From the NCBI GenBank assembly GCA_018398805.1, contig JAGFBZ010000006.1, positions 1 to 64,000 of the forward strand: DNA of 64,000 nt. The letters are read 5' to 3'. The first letter of the stretch is position 1. Each line of letters begins with the position of its first letter. This DNA comes from Hirundichthys speculiger. Lineage: Eukaryota > Chordata > Actinopteri > Beloniformes > Exocoetidae. The notes beneath the pieces are model-generated. The model saw only the letters and a program-made list of their open reading frames with translations. It had not been told where the DNA came from and did no database searches. Positions 43,978 through 54,024 of the stretch are shown piece after piece. A program made the position numbers and the translations under genes.

Positions 43978-44979
43978 TCACTCTGCTGGTTGCTCCTGTG
44001 TTACCATAGTAACATCCTCTGACCCCGCCCTCCTCCTCCTCCTTGTCTTCATCAGCAGCACCAGCAGCAGGATGGTGGCCACCATCAGGACCACAGGAGC
44101 AGAGATGATGTGGACTCTGTGTGAACGGAAGGACTCGGCCCTCCAGCTCACATCCAGCCGGTTGTCCAGGCTCAGGTGAGACGCTGCACAGGTGTACACG
44201 TGCTTCCTCTGCAGCTCCTCTTCATGGATGGTCAGCGTCTTCCGGAGCTGGTAGAGGCCGTTCCCGTTGGGCAGCACCGAGCCACCAGTCAGTTGGTCCT
44301 GGTCCACGGGCTCGCCGTCCCGCAGCAGCGTCAGGTTGATGTGGCGAGGGTAAAAGTCTGTGGCCAGACAGGTGACCTGGGCCCCGCCCACCACCGGCTG
44401 TGATGTGAGGCGTACTCGAGGTGGAACACGACGCGTCACCAGATGTTTCTCGCGCTCCAGCAGGTGTTGCAGAGTCCTGACGCAATATGGAACGTAGAAG
44501 GTGGAGAAGATCATCTGCATGTACGTCTGTTTTATGGCGTCCCAGTGGAACTGCCAAGCATCACCACCAGTGTACAGGAAGTGAGTCATGTTGTACTGCA
44601 TGCTGTCAGCGTCCTCACCATTGATGGCGTCTCTAAACATGCCAAGTGCTGGCTCACCGTTTTGTTGAACCTCACAGCCCATCATCCTCTGATGTACACA
44701 CTTGTCCTCAGCGGTCAGGTTCAGCTGATCTCTGGCTATGTTCAACCTCATCCTCATGGTCCTCACATTTTTTTTTCTGCAGCACAGTCACTGCCTCCTG
44801 GCCCACATCAAGCTCCGACCCCTTCTCACCTCCAGCACCAACGCTCAGCAGTCGCTCTTTCTCTGAGTCGTAGTACCCCACCTGGACGTCATCCAGCATC
44901 AGGACCAGGGAGAACTCTGGGAACTGGGTCGACCCTGAGATGTGGGTGATCAATGCCCACAGAGAGTGGTGTCCTGAAC
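43978..44979 (-). pseudogene. MHC class I gene 2, single exon alpha1-alpha2-alpha3-TM-tail, frameshifted
   Basis: Minus-strand paralogue of the exon at 34699-35732. After ctcccaccag at 44980 it encodes alpha1 (GSGHHSLWALITHISG, FPEFSLVLMLDDVQVGYY) up to a run of nine A on the coding strand (T9 at 44768-44776). There the frame shifts, and the rest (RLNIARDQLNLTA, GCEV, PYCVRTLQHLLE, full alpha3, membrane span, basic tail) lies in another frame to TGA 43978. Apart from this everything is intact, and alpha3 is nearly identical to gene 1. It is either a young pseudogene or an assembly error in the homopolymer. Gene 1 lies tail to tail with it. Confidence 0.82.
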
Positions 44980-45009
44980 CTGGTGGGAGCAGATAATTAT
45001 GGGTAAGAG

Positions 45010-46760
45010 ACAACGTGATCATTGAAAGATAGCTTAATAGTCTACAAAAGAGCCCTACGCAGAGCTAGAACATCTTATTATTCTTTGTTAATAGAAGAGA
45101 ACAAACATAACCCATGTTTTCTGTTCAGCACTGTAGCCAGGCTGACAAAGAGTCACAACTCTGTTGGTCCATGCATTCCTGCTACTCTCAGTAGTGAAGA
45201 CTTTATGAGCTTTTTTAGTGGGAAAATAAGCAAAATTAGAGATGAGATTGGCCAGGCCCAGCTGTCGGCGGCTGTGGATGCAGCTTCGCTGATTTCTTCC
45301 GTTTCTGATTTGACTCTGGACTGTTTTCTCCTGTGGGCCTCTCTGAGTTGACCTCAACTATCAGTAAAGCTAAACCATCTAAATGTCTGTTGGATCCCAT
45401 CCCAACTCGACTGTTCAAGGATGTTATGTCCTCTATTGGTATATCAATTTTGGATCAGATTAACCTATCTTTACAATTAGGATATGTGCCACAGGTTTTT
45501 AAAGTTGCAGTCATTAAACCTTTGCTCAAGAAACCATCCCTTGACCCGGACATTTTGGCAAACTATAGACCAATATCCAACCTTCTATTTATCTCTAAAA
45601 TTCTGGAAAAATATTTGCTAGCCAGTTAGGAGAACACCTGCATAGAAATGATCTATTTGAGGTCTTTCAGTCAGGGTTTAGAACTCATCATAGCACAGAA
45701 ACTGCACTGATTAGAGTCTCCAACGACCTCCTCATGGCCTCAGACAATGGATTAGTTTCTGTCCTTGTTCTGCTGGACCTCAGTGCTGCTTTTGATACTG
45801 TTGATCATGGCCTTTTGCTGTACAGATTAGAGCACACTGTTGGAATTAAAGGGACAGCATTAGGCTGGTTTAAGTCATACCTATCTGACAGGTTCCAGTT
45901 CGTCCATGTTAATGACGTTTCTTCTACACGGACTAGGGTCTGCTATGGCGTCCCACAGGGTTCAGTTCTGGGACCAATCCTTTTCACTTTATACATGTTG
46001 CCCTTGGGAAAAATTATCCAGAGCCATGGCATAAACTTTCATTGCTACGCTGATGATACGCAGCTGTACTTATCTATGAAACCAGAGGAAACAAAACCTT
46101 TGGCTAAACTTCAAGGGAGTCTTAATGACATTATGTCCCAGATGTCCTCTAACATTTTTGCTTCTGAACTCGGATAAAACAGAGGTTATTGTCTTTGGTC
46201 CCAAACACCTGAGGAATGGATTAACTGGGTTTACGCTGGCTTCCAGCACAGCTGTGAAAAACCTTGGAGTCATTTTTGATGAGGATATGTCATTTAAGCA
46301 GCATATTAATCAGGTTTGTCAGACTGCCTTTTTTCATCTCCGAAATATCTCCAAGATTAGGAGCATCCTCTCCCAGGGTGATGCCGAAAAATTAATCCAC
46401 GCGTTTGTCAGTTCTAGACTGGATTACTGCAATGCGCTGTTAGCAGGATGTCCGAAAAGCTCGCTGAATAGCCTCCAGCTGATCCAGAACGCAGCAGCGA
46501 GGGTGCTGACAGGAATCCGTAAGGGAGATCACGTCTCTCCCGTGTTAGCCTCCCTCCATTGGCTTCCCGTGAAATTTCGAATTGAGTTTAAAATTCTGCT
46601 TCTCACATATAAGGCCCTTAATGGCCTAGCTCCGCTCTATTTACAAGACTTGATAGCACGTTATGCTCCTAATAGAGCTCTTCGCTCTCAGAGTGCAGGA
46701 TTACTCGTCGTTCCTAGAATATCCAAAAGTAGGTTTGGAGGGTGCAGTTTCTCATAGGGC
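45010..46760 (+). mobile_element. L2-clade LINE in the intron of MHC class I gene 2, antisense
   Basis: Plus-strand ORF2 pieces: endonuclease-RT linker (45022-45351), RT N-terminus (ELTSTISKAKPSKCLLDPIP, NYRPISNLLFISKILEK), RT core 45734-46177 (LDLSAAFDTVDH, GVPQGSVLGPILF, YADDTQLY) and C-terminal part 46125-46757 (NLGVIFDEDMSFKQH, SSRLDYCNALL, LQLIQNAAARVLTG, LHWLPVKFRIEFK, YAPNRALRS). 5' and 3' ends are missing and it has three or four frameshifts, fewer than the other L2 copies, so it is younger. It starts about 40 bp upstream of the MHC splice acceptor. Confidence 0.85.
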
Positions 46761-47239
46761 ATAGTTTCTCACCTCAAGGTAAAGCCAGTCTGAACTACCA
46801 CACATCTACACGCCACCTCTGATCAATCATCTGATAACATAATTATTAAATATTTCTATCAAACATTGAACGACTGGAGTTTCTCCACATCTTTCCTTCA
46901 CTGCTGCAGCTGTTGATCAGATTCACGTTGTGATTACAATCACAGCTCTGACTCAGAGGAGAAGGCGGATCTTCCCTTTTCTTGGCGTTGCCATGGTGAA
47001 TCATGTCACACAGCTAGATTCATGTCTTTTTATAGCAGCAGAGCACGTGACCAACTCTGAGTCAGCTGACTCAAAACTCTGATTTCAAACCTCAAACTCA
47101 GTTTCTCGTCTCAGAGCTGGTTTCATCCTCAGTTTGTTGAACCTCTGTTCTGAAACGGACCCCTGACAGGGTCTTGATTGTTTTGGTTCTGCCGAGGACA
47201 CCGTTAATGAAACTGCTGGTTCCAGCAGGATTTACCTAC
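46761..47239. other. Remaining intron 1 of MHC class I gene 2
   Basis: No repeat or exon recognised. It includes gatgagttcag-like 5' splice context at its right end and palindromic gagtcagctgactc at 47060-47073. Confidence 0.4.
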
Positions 47240-47297
47240 CTGAACTCATCGCAAGGTGGAGGAGCAGAGAACCAAACATCAGCTGGAGAACAAACAT
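47240..47297 (-). CDS. MHC class I gene 2, signal-peptide exon
   Basis: On the minus strand ATG 47297 opens a 58-nt exon encoding a leader (MFVLQLMFGSLLLHLAMSS) and ending ttcag|gtaggt in phase 1, exactly like gene 1. The upstream promoter module (tctgcctggagactcc, gattggtt near 47389) is conserved too. Confidence 0.8.
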
Positions 47298-47430
47298 GTT
47301 GATCTGATTGATCCTGAACCTTCTGTTACTTCCACTGCAAATTAACTTTCTGTTCCTGGACTCAATACAAAGCCAGTGAGGATCTGGAACCAATCATCAC
47401 CTCCACTGTGGAGTCTCCAGGCAGATCAGA
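47298..47430 (-). promoter_or_regulatory. Promoter and 5' UTR of MHC class I gene 2
   Basis: Read on the minus strand, this has the same order of motifs as upstream of gene 1: ctcactggttagaatc, tctgcctggagactcc, an inverted CCAAT (gattggttc), then the A-rich 5' UTR with ggaacagaaagttaa before the ATG. Confidence 0.5.
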
Positions 47431-47559
47431 AGATTCTAACCAGTGAGAAAAATGGAAAGCTGCAGGCGTTCCTGGTCTGATATGTAATATGTGTGAGAAA
47501 GAGAGAGAGAAAAGTCCCCCGAGGCAGACAGACAGCCCAAACACCCCACAACTATACAC

Positions 47560-47705
47560 GCCTCCTGTAGACACGCCACCTGGTTAACACTCCTGTAGAC
47601 ACGCCTGTAGACACGCCTCCTGGTTAACACTCCTGTAGACACGCCTCCTGGTTAACACTCCTGTAGACACGCCTCCTGGTTAACACTCCTGTGGACACGC
47701 CTCCT
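47560..47705. repeat. 28-bp minisatellite, about 5 units
   Basis: Unit: ctcctggttaacactcctgt and agacacgc, with one shortened unit at 47600-47615. It lies between MHC gene 2 and the orphan leader copy B. Confidence 0.9.
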
Positions 47706-47984
47706 TGACCACAATAGTATGGTGGCTGAGGAGGTCAAAAGAGCAGAGAAGGCAAAATAAACTGAAAAACATGTTTTTGAGTGCAGCTCATAAAAGGTTT
47801 TAGTCAAATTGTTAAATATGATGATAACTTTGTAACCTTTAAAAAGCTTTTTTCCATCCAGTTAATCAGAAATAAATGAGATCATTCATGTAGACGTGTC
47901 TGTCAGTGTGAAGCTGGAACAAACAGCCTGGTAGGACGTTCCTCTCTGTCTCGGTCTGTGGACACATGTGACATGTTTGGGAAC

Positions 47985-48198
47985 GCTTCCATTTTTCTGA
48001 TTGGTCCAGCTCTTCTAATCCACCTGGATATGGAGCTGTGGGCAGGGTTCTGATTGGTTTCAGATGCTCCAGAGCTTTTTTTAGCTGAGGAACAGAAAGT
48101 AAAGCCCAGCGAGCAGAGAAAGAGGATGTATAGACACAGACAATCAGGATTGATCAGCAGACAGATCAACATGTTTGTTCCCCAGCTGATGTTTGTGT
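47985..48198 (+). pseudogene. Orphan MHC class I promoter and truncated signal exon (copy B)
   Basis: Contains ttctgattggtccagctctt, a second gattggttt box, ggaacagaaagtaaag and ATG 48171 followed by a leader start (MFVPQLMFV) that stops after nine codons, where homology ends near 48198. No splice donor or ectodomain exon follows. A decayed duplicate of the 5' end of the MHC genes. Confidence 0.7.
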
Positions 48199-48589
48199 AA
48201 CCAGGTGGCAAATACACAACATAAACATTGTACAATAACCTGTGTGATAAAGTGTTCTTTTGTTTGTTGTTTTTCTGCCATGTAATGTAATATAATGTAC
48301 ACTTTTTAGTCACAAGGTGGCAGCATTGAGCAAGTGAAATGGAGTTAAGTTTTCCTCAGCCACTGCCATATTTTGTGCCACAGTTTGGGCCAATTTGTAT
48401 TTTTTTTTATTTATCTCAAAACTGAGAACAGTCCTCAGACTTTCAGATTGTTGGTTCACTGAACGGAAAGAAAAGTCAGTTCAGGGACCTAAATCCTGCT
48501 GCAAATAGGAGTTTTTTCCTCCTCTGTCTTCAAACAATCAAAAAACCCTGATTGCTCTGCAGCTTCTTATCTGATGTTCATCAGTGCAT
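48199..48589. other. No gene recognised
   Basis: T-rich DNA between the orphan MHC leader and the duplicated flank. Nothing identified. Confidence 0.35.
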
Positions 48590-48974
48590 CAGTTCATGAA
48601 GTGTCTTCTGATTGGTTGAATTCCTGTAAGACTTCAGGTGAGGAGGTGGACACGTGACTGAACTCAACCAGTTATGGTAGCTCTGGCTACCAGTTACCAA
48701 GCTAACTTTAGTTTTCTGAAAGAGAAGGTGCTACTGATAGAACCAAGTTCAGCTACATCTGGATCATTCTAGAAGAAGATAAAGGTCAAAGAATAACTTT
48801 GCTCCACATGTTTAAAGGGATTCTTGAATCAGAATAATTTCCACATGTTTCCATGAGAACGGGTTGATGAAGGAGCTCACATGCATTGAAGAATGGTTGA
48901 ACAGTCTCATACTTGGACCTTCCCCGCACTTTCCAAGAAAGTCTAACAGTCAGAAACACTGAGGGACTAATCAG
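48590..48974 (+). repeat. Paralogous segment of 36003-36387
   Basis: About 385 bp align with the 3' flank of MHC gene 1 with few differences (cagttcatgaagtgtcttct ... gaaacactgagggac). This copy has no L2 LINE at the point where the other copy has one. Confidence 0.85.
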
Positions 48975-49619
48975 GACTTTTGGTTTTTACTGTAAATGCA
49001 AAGGGAGAAATAAGTATTTGAGGTCATGAAGACAGGAGGATCATGATCAGTGATGACCACAACACCAAGGCAGCAACAACCAACAACCATGTGATCGTAG
49101 ACGATTGTTGATGTCATCGTTTCTGATGGAAAAATACAATTTAAATGCATGTTGGTGAGACTGAAATAAACAGATGATAAAATAGTGTTTGAATGTTTCT
49201 TCTTTGGTAGGATGGACACGTGGTGAAATAATCCAGCAGGTTACTTTCTGAAGAAACGGTGATCCAGAGACAGAGAGAGGAAAGTTTTTAAGAGGACAGT
49301 GGGAGGAGTCTGGAGAGATAAAACGGACGGAAGATGGTTCCTTCAGATAAACTGACAGCTAGACTGATGGAAGAATAACATAAAGTTCTCAGGAGGTCAG
49401 GACACCCCCTGAAACATCAGTGGACCTCAGTCAATGAAAATGAAACATTAGAACAGATGAATTAAATCATATTCGATCTAAATAAATTCCCCTTCAGTCT
49501 CCCTGATAGATGAATCATGTACAACTCTACAGAGAACATCAACATTTGAAGGGAGAGAGATCTCTGTAGAGATCCCAAGAGATTCTCCAACAGATTTACT
49601 CACTTTTGCTATTTTGAAC
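48975..49619. other. No gene recognised
   Basis: AT-rich sequence. Bases 49081-49110 contain overlapping caacaacc motifs. No exon or known repeat identified. Confidence 0.35.
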
Positions 49620-49632
49620 TCAAATGGATTTT

Positions 49633-50225
49633 TTTTTATTTTTTTTATTTGGGATCAAAAACATAGAATACAGTCAATGACAGTATGCATGAAATCCCTT
49701 TTTTGATAACACAATGAACCTAGTCTCTGTAGGGGAAAAAAAATTAAAAATAAAAATAAAATAAATAAATAAATAAATAAATAAAAGTAAAAAAAAAAAA
49801 AAAAAAAACAAAAAAAAAAAACACATATATACATGCATATACACATATATAAATAATATACATACATATATATATCATAAATATATGGTTAAGAAGAAAT
49901 TAAAAAAATCTGCAACATTACTGAGTGGACAAGGGGTATACAATATGAGATAATTTTAATCCTGAGGCAGGGATGGTAAAGAATTAAAGTAGTTTAAGAA
50001 AGGTTGCCATTTCCTATAAAATCGATTTGAACACCCTTTTACTGTTAAAGTTATTTTCTCTAATCTAAGAAAAAATATAACATCCTTAAGCCACAACGAT
50101 ATAGATGGTGGATAGGAGGACTTCCAGAGAAGTAAGATGCGACGCCTGGCCAAAAGGGAGGTAAATGCTATGACCTCTGATTGCAAAGAAGAGATTTGAG
50201 GCTGGTCAGGGGAGATTCCAAAAAT
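49633..50225 (-). mobile_element. 5'-truncated L1 LINE with 13-bp target-site duplication
   Basis: The minus strand 50186-49956 encodes the C-terminus of an L1-type ORF2 (SEVIAFTSLLARRRILLLWK, LKDVIFFLRLEKITLTVKG, FYRKWQPFLNYF, stop). The 3' UTR is very A/T-rich (taaa and poly-A runs at 49735-49830) and ends in an A-rich tail at 49633. The 13-bp sequence tcaaatggatttt is present on both sides (49620-49632 and 50226-50238), a classic target-primed insertion. Confidence 0.85.
49735..49875. repeat. A/T-rich simple sequence in the L1 3' UTR
   Basis: Runs of aaat, poly-A and atat. It gives rise to a spurious aromatic-rich open frame on the minus strand. Confidence 0.9.
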
Positions 50226-50238
50226 TCAAATGGATTTT

Positions 50239-51055
50239 ATATGTGTGTGAAATCGTAACAGAGAATTTTTGCTGGAACTGTTTTGAAGTGTTGTAGGAAG
50301 TTTCTGGAGCACTGAAGTCATTGGTTCTCTGAGCTCATTTGTGTGTTGAAGAAGCTCTTTGAGAGTCGACTGCTTCAATATACTCGTCTTCAAGAGAATC
50401 GATGTCCATAAGCTGAACAGATTAATAGTTTCTGTAGTTTTTAGAGTTCCTGTTTAGAAGAAAGAACAGAATGACATTTTTTCTCCACATTTTCAGACAG
50501 AACTAGAGAATGGAGACCAGGCTGAGTAGAGGACTACAGAGAGAGTAGAGGTGTCTGTTTCTGTTACTGCTTCTTTACTTCTGGCTGTTTGGCTGAAAGA
50601 ACACCTGAGCAGGTGAAACAAGTCAGAATTCTCTACTGTTGCAGATTATTAGACTAACCAATCAGAAAGACAGAGACCAGGAAGATCTTTCTAGATGATG
50701 GTCACACTTGAACACAAACAGAGAATGTGAGGAAGGAAAGTTCAACCAGTCAGGCAGGTTTGTTCCTGCAGGTCATGCGTTCTGGAAATGACCTGAGGAT
50801 GAAGTCCAGGTGGAGACAGATTCAGGTGGTGTTTTAACTGTAATTAGAGGGGGGAAGGCCTCATTTCCACAAACATTTGATTTTGGGTACAAGTCAACCA
50901 GAAGTTTGTTCACTCACACAACCTCATACAGATGTGGAAACCTCTGCCTTCCTTTTGTCTTTAAGCAGAAACAGCTGATCTTCTGGTGTAGATTTCAGAA
51001 AAGAAACTGATACAAGTAGTGGAAAATAGTTTGTAAAACAGGCAACAAGCCAGTG
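50239..51055. other. No gene recognised
   Basis: No splice-flanked exon or repeat family identified. An open frame at 50810-51010 has no protein-like features. Confidence 0.35.
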
Positions 51056-51300
51056 TCTTTCTGAGCCTGTCCCAAGCCCAGATAAACGATGTAGCGTCCA
51101 GAGGACTGACACAGAACTGCATGGACTGGTGTCAGGAAAACCACCTCCTGATCAACCCAGGGAAGACCACGGAGATGGTGGTGGACTTCTGCAGATGCCA
51201 GTCTACTGCCCTGTTCCCAGTGAGCATCCAGGGAATGGACATTGATAGAGTAAAAACTCTGAGCTGAGTTGGGTCTGACTTTAGAGAGAGAGAGATGAGG
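51056..51300 (+). mobile_element. Rex1-like LINE RT fragment
   Basis: Plus-strand reading: INDVASRGLTQNCMDWCQEN, HLLINPGKTTEMVVDFCR, FPVSIQGMDIDRVKTLS. This is the region after the YADD box in Rex1-type RTs (WCxxNxLxLNxxKTKE). About 80 residues, then frame breaks. Confidence 0.7.
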
Positions 51301-51554
51301 AGAAGCTGAACATAAGTCACTCCTCTCCAAGTGCTGAAAACACTAGGTTTCCTGAGTGATGGACTGAACCCATGTTGATGTAAAGGCTCCATCTGAACAT
51401 AAATCTGTGGATGTTAACAGGAAGAACTTCCAGTCATAAATGTGTTAATAACATGTGATGAACAAATGCTCCTGACTGATGTTGGTTCACCATGTCCTGG
51501 ATCAACCACCACTCAGGTACACGGAAAAAAAATCATAAAAAAACGGTAATTTTC

Positions 51555-51786
51555 CATGGTGGGCGGGGCCCAGGTCACCTGTCTGGCTACAGACTTTTAC
51601 CCTCGCCACATCAACCTGACGCTGCTGCGGGACGGGGAGCCCGTGGACCAGGACCAACTGACCGGCGGCTCGGTGCTGCCCAACGGGAACGGCCTCTACC
51701 AGCTGAGGAAGACGCTGAGCATCCATGAAGAGGAGCTGCAGAGGAAGCACGAGTACACCTGTGCAGCATCTCACCTGAGCCTGGAC
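51555..51786 (+). pseudogene. Orphan MHC class I alpha3 domain
   Basis: Nearly identical to the alpha3 coding part of both full genes (GGAQVTCLATDFYPRHINL through YTCAASHLSLD). It starts abruptly at gtgggcggggccc and is cut after the second cysteine region; unrelated sequence and a stop follow at 51843. It has no splice sites, alpha1, alpha2 or membrane segment of its own. High similarity points to recent duplication or gene conversion. Confidence 0.88.
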
Positions 51787-51879
51787 GTCCTCCTAGAATC
51801 CATAATCATCTCCTTTGTTTTGTCAACATTTAAGATGAGATGATTGTCTCCACACCACACCACAAAGAGGTGTACCAGT

Positions 51880-52295
51880 TCTTTGTCCTCAGTCTCTGGT
51901 CCAGCAGTTCTCTGTCCTCAGTCTCTGGTCCTTCAGTTCTCTGTCTTCAGTCTCTGGTCCTCCAGTTCTCTGTCCTCAGTCTCTGGTCCTTCAGTTCTCT
52001 GTCTTCAGTCTCTGGTCCTCCAGTTCTCTGTCTTCAGTCTCTGGTCCTTCAGTTCTCTGTCTTCAGTCTCTGGTCCAGCAGTTCTCTATCCTCAGTCTCT
52101 GGTCCAGCAGTTCTCTGTCCTCAGTCTCTGGTCCAGCAGTTCTCTGTCCTCAGTCTCTGGCCAGCATTTCTCTGTCCAGTCTCTGGTCCAGCAGTTCTCT
52201 GTCCTCAGTGTCCTCAGTCTCTGGTCCAGCAGTTCTCTGTCCTCAGTCTCTGGTCCAGCAGTTCTCTGTCCTCAGTCTCTGGTCCACCACAACTG
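51880..52295. repeat. 29-bp minisatellite, about 14 units
   Basis: Unit: gtccagcagttctctgtcct followed by cagtctctg, with tccttcag/tcctccag variants in the first half. Since 29 is not a multiple of three, all three frames stay open and produce long spurious proteins. Confidence 0.9.
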
Positions 52296-52530
52296 CATAG
52301 TCATCTGAGTATTTCTGCAGATGTCAGGACTGACTGGTTCTGGAGGTCTGAGGTGTCCAGAGTGAAGATCAGTGGTGAGAGTCCAGTCCCCTGTGGTTCT
52401 CCTGAGCTGCTGACCACCTGCTCACTCAACCATTCAGTCTCTCCAACTGTGGTCAGTTAGTCAGGTACTCAGTGGTCCAGGTGAGGGCGGAGACATCCAC
52501 CTGTGTCTTCTGGAGGTTCTTTGGTAGTAA
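52296..52530 (-). mobile_element. Rex1-like LINE RT fragment
   Basis: The minus strand from about 52520 reads as a decayed Rex1 RT segment (TWTTEYLTN, then LERLNG and remnants of the GAPQGT region). It adjoins the 29-bp array, as the other Rex1-like copy adjoins a 36-bp array. Confidence 0.5.
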
Positions 52531-52534
52531 AGTC

Positions 52535-53093
52535 CTCAATCCTCAGATCTTTACACTGGCTTCCTGTTTGCCAAAGAACTGACTTCAAAATCCTGCTGTT
52601 AGTTTACAAAGCACTGAATGGTTTAGGGCCAAAATACATTCAGGATCTTCTGGTTCGTTATGAACCCACCAGATCCCTCAGGTCATCAGGGTCAAGTCTA
52701 CTTTCTGTTCCCAGAGTCAGAACTAAACACGGAGGGGAAGTGTTCAGTTTTTATGCTCCTCAAATGTGGAACAAACTCCCAGAAACCTGCAGGTCTGCTG
52801 ACACTCTCAGCAGTTTTAAATCAAGGTTAAAAACGTTTCTATTTGCCACATTTTATCATAACAATTAACTTTTATTTCTTGCATTTTATCTACATTTTTA
52901 ATTCCTTTTTTTTTTTTATCAAAAACAACTGTTGATTAACTTTTTGCATTTTTATTATTTTATCTTATTTTTATTCCCTCCTGTTTTAATGTACTTTTTA
53001 ATGGTCTGTAATGCTTCAAATGTTTTATGTAAAGCACCTTGAATTGTCTTGTACACGAAATGTGCTATACAAATAAACGTGCCTTGCCTTACT
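52535..53093 (+). mobile_element. L2-clade LINE 3' end
   Basis: Codons 52503-52868 encode the L2 ORF2 C-terminus (LRSLHWLPVCQRTDFKILLL, YKALNGLGPKYIQDLLVRY, VPRVRTKHGG, FYAPQMWNKLPE, stop). The 3' UTR ends gtgctatacaaataaacgtgccttgcctt, the same terminus as at 41206. Its open frame is undamaged, so the insertion is young. 5'-truncated. Confidence 0.88.
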
Positions 53094-53930
53094 GGAAGTG
53101 AAGAAAAATGTATTATATTAGTGTGTTCAATAAAATCTCAGTTTCTCCATTTTTCTTTCTAAACTCCATCATTTAAGGTATAAACTGCTGCAGGCTGATG
53201 TTTCCTGTGAGTCAGTGAACTAATGGTGAACAGCCGTTTCTGAGAAAAAAATAATAAATAGTTCTTTATATATTTATTTTTAACCACCAGGTGACTATTA
53301 TATCTAATTCAGACTGAGGAGAAAACCTAAAAACAAAGACTTGGCAGTGACTATCATTCCAAGGCTTCTAACATCTGAGGAGATGATGAAGAAAGAGCAA
53401 GAGCATCAGGAGTTCAGTTGTCTTAACAGGACACAGTAGGACCTGTTGCTCCAAAGTAGAATTCAAAGATCCAGGATCTCTGAGAAAGCGGGGCTTAAAC
53501 TATCCTAACCCCTCAAAAGATGTCACGTTTATTTCCTGAACACCAACGTCAGCAGCTACAGCTGTAGGACACCCAAGACTGGTTCAGGGTGATCCTCACA
53601 TCTACAGCTAACATTGTTATGGAGGGAGTGCTGTTGGCCACGCCCCCTACCTGAAGGCTGCCACCCCTCCTAGATTGATTGAGGTACGTAGATGAAAAGA
53701 GTTTAACACCTGAGTTTACAGAGAATTTAAGAAAATGAACAGAGTTCTATTTAATGATAACTTTGTTTTCCAGTGAACAGGTGACTTCAACAAACCTGTC
53801 TGACTGGAAATACGATGGTTCTCTGAGTTCAGATGAAACTTGTCTGACTGGAAACACCCCCCTCCTCTCCACCTTTCTGACTGTTTAGAGTCCAGAAACA
53901 TTTACAGACCACAGACAGGAAGTAGAGACA
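53094..53930. other. No gene recognised
   Basis: AT-rich sequence without recognisable exons or repeats. The duplicated MHC-leader segment begins near 53930. Confidence 0.35.
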
Positions 53931-54024
53931 CGGGGACAGAAACAGAGCATTGGGATAAAAGCCAGTCAACATGTTTTCCAGCTGATGTCCAGTTGTCCAC
54001 TTCTACACCTGCTGATGAGTTCAG
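53930..54024 (+). pseudogene. Orphan MHC class I signal exon (copy C)
   Basis: Matches 26500-26595: gacagaaacagagcattggg, then ATG 53971 and a 54-nt leader exon ending ttcag|gtacac at 54024. The same 4-nt loss after ATGTT as in copy A puts the leader out of frame. The 3' sequence continues colinear with copy A to about 54300, without the hAT insertion found there. Confidence 0.75.

Noticed and set aside
51840..52460. 206- and 154-codon plus-strand open frames with SLWSSSSLSSVSGP repeats
   Set aside because: Translation of the 29-bp array in successive frames; no gene.
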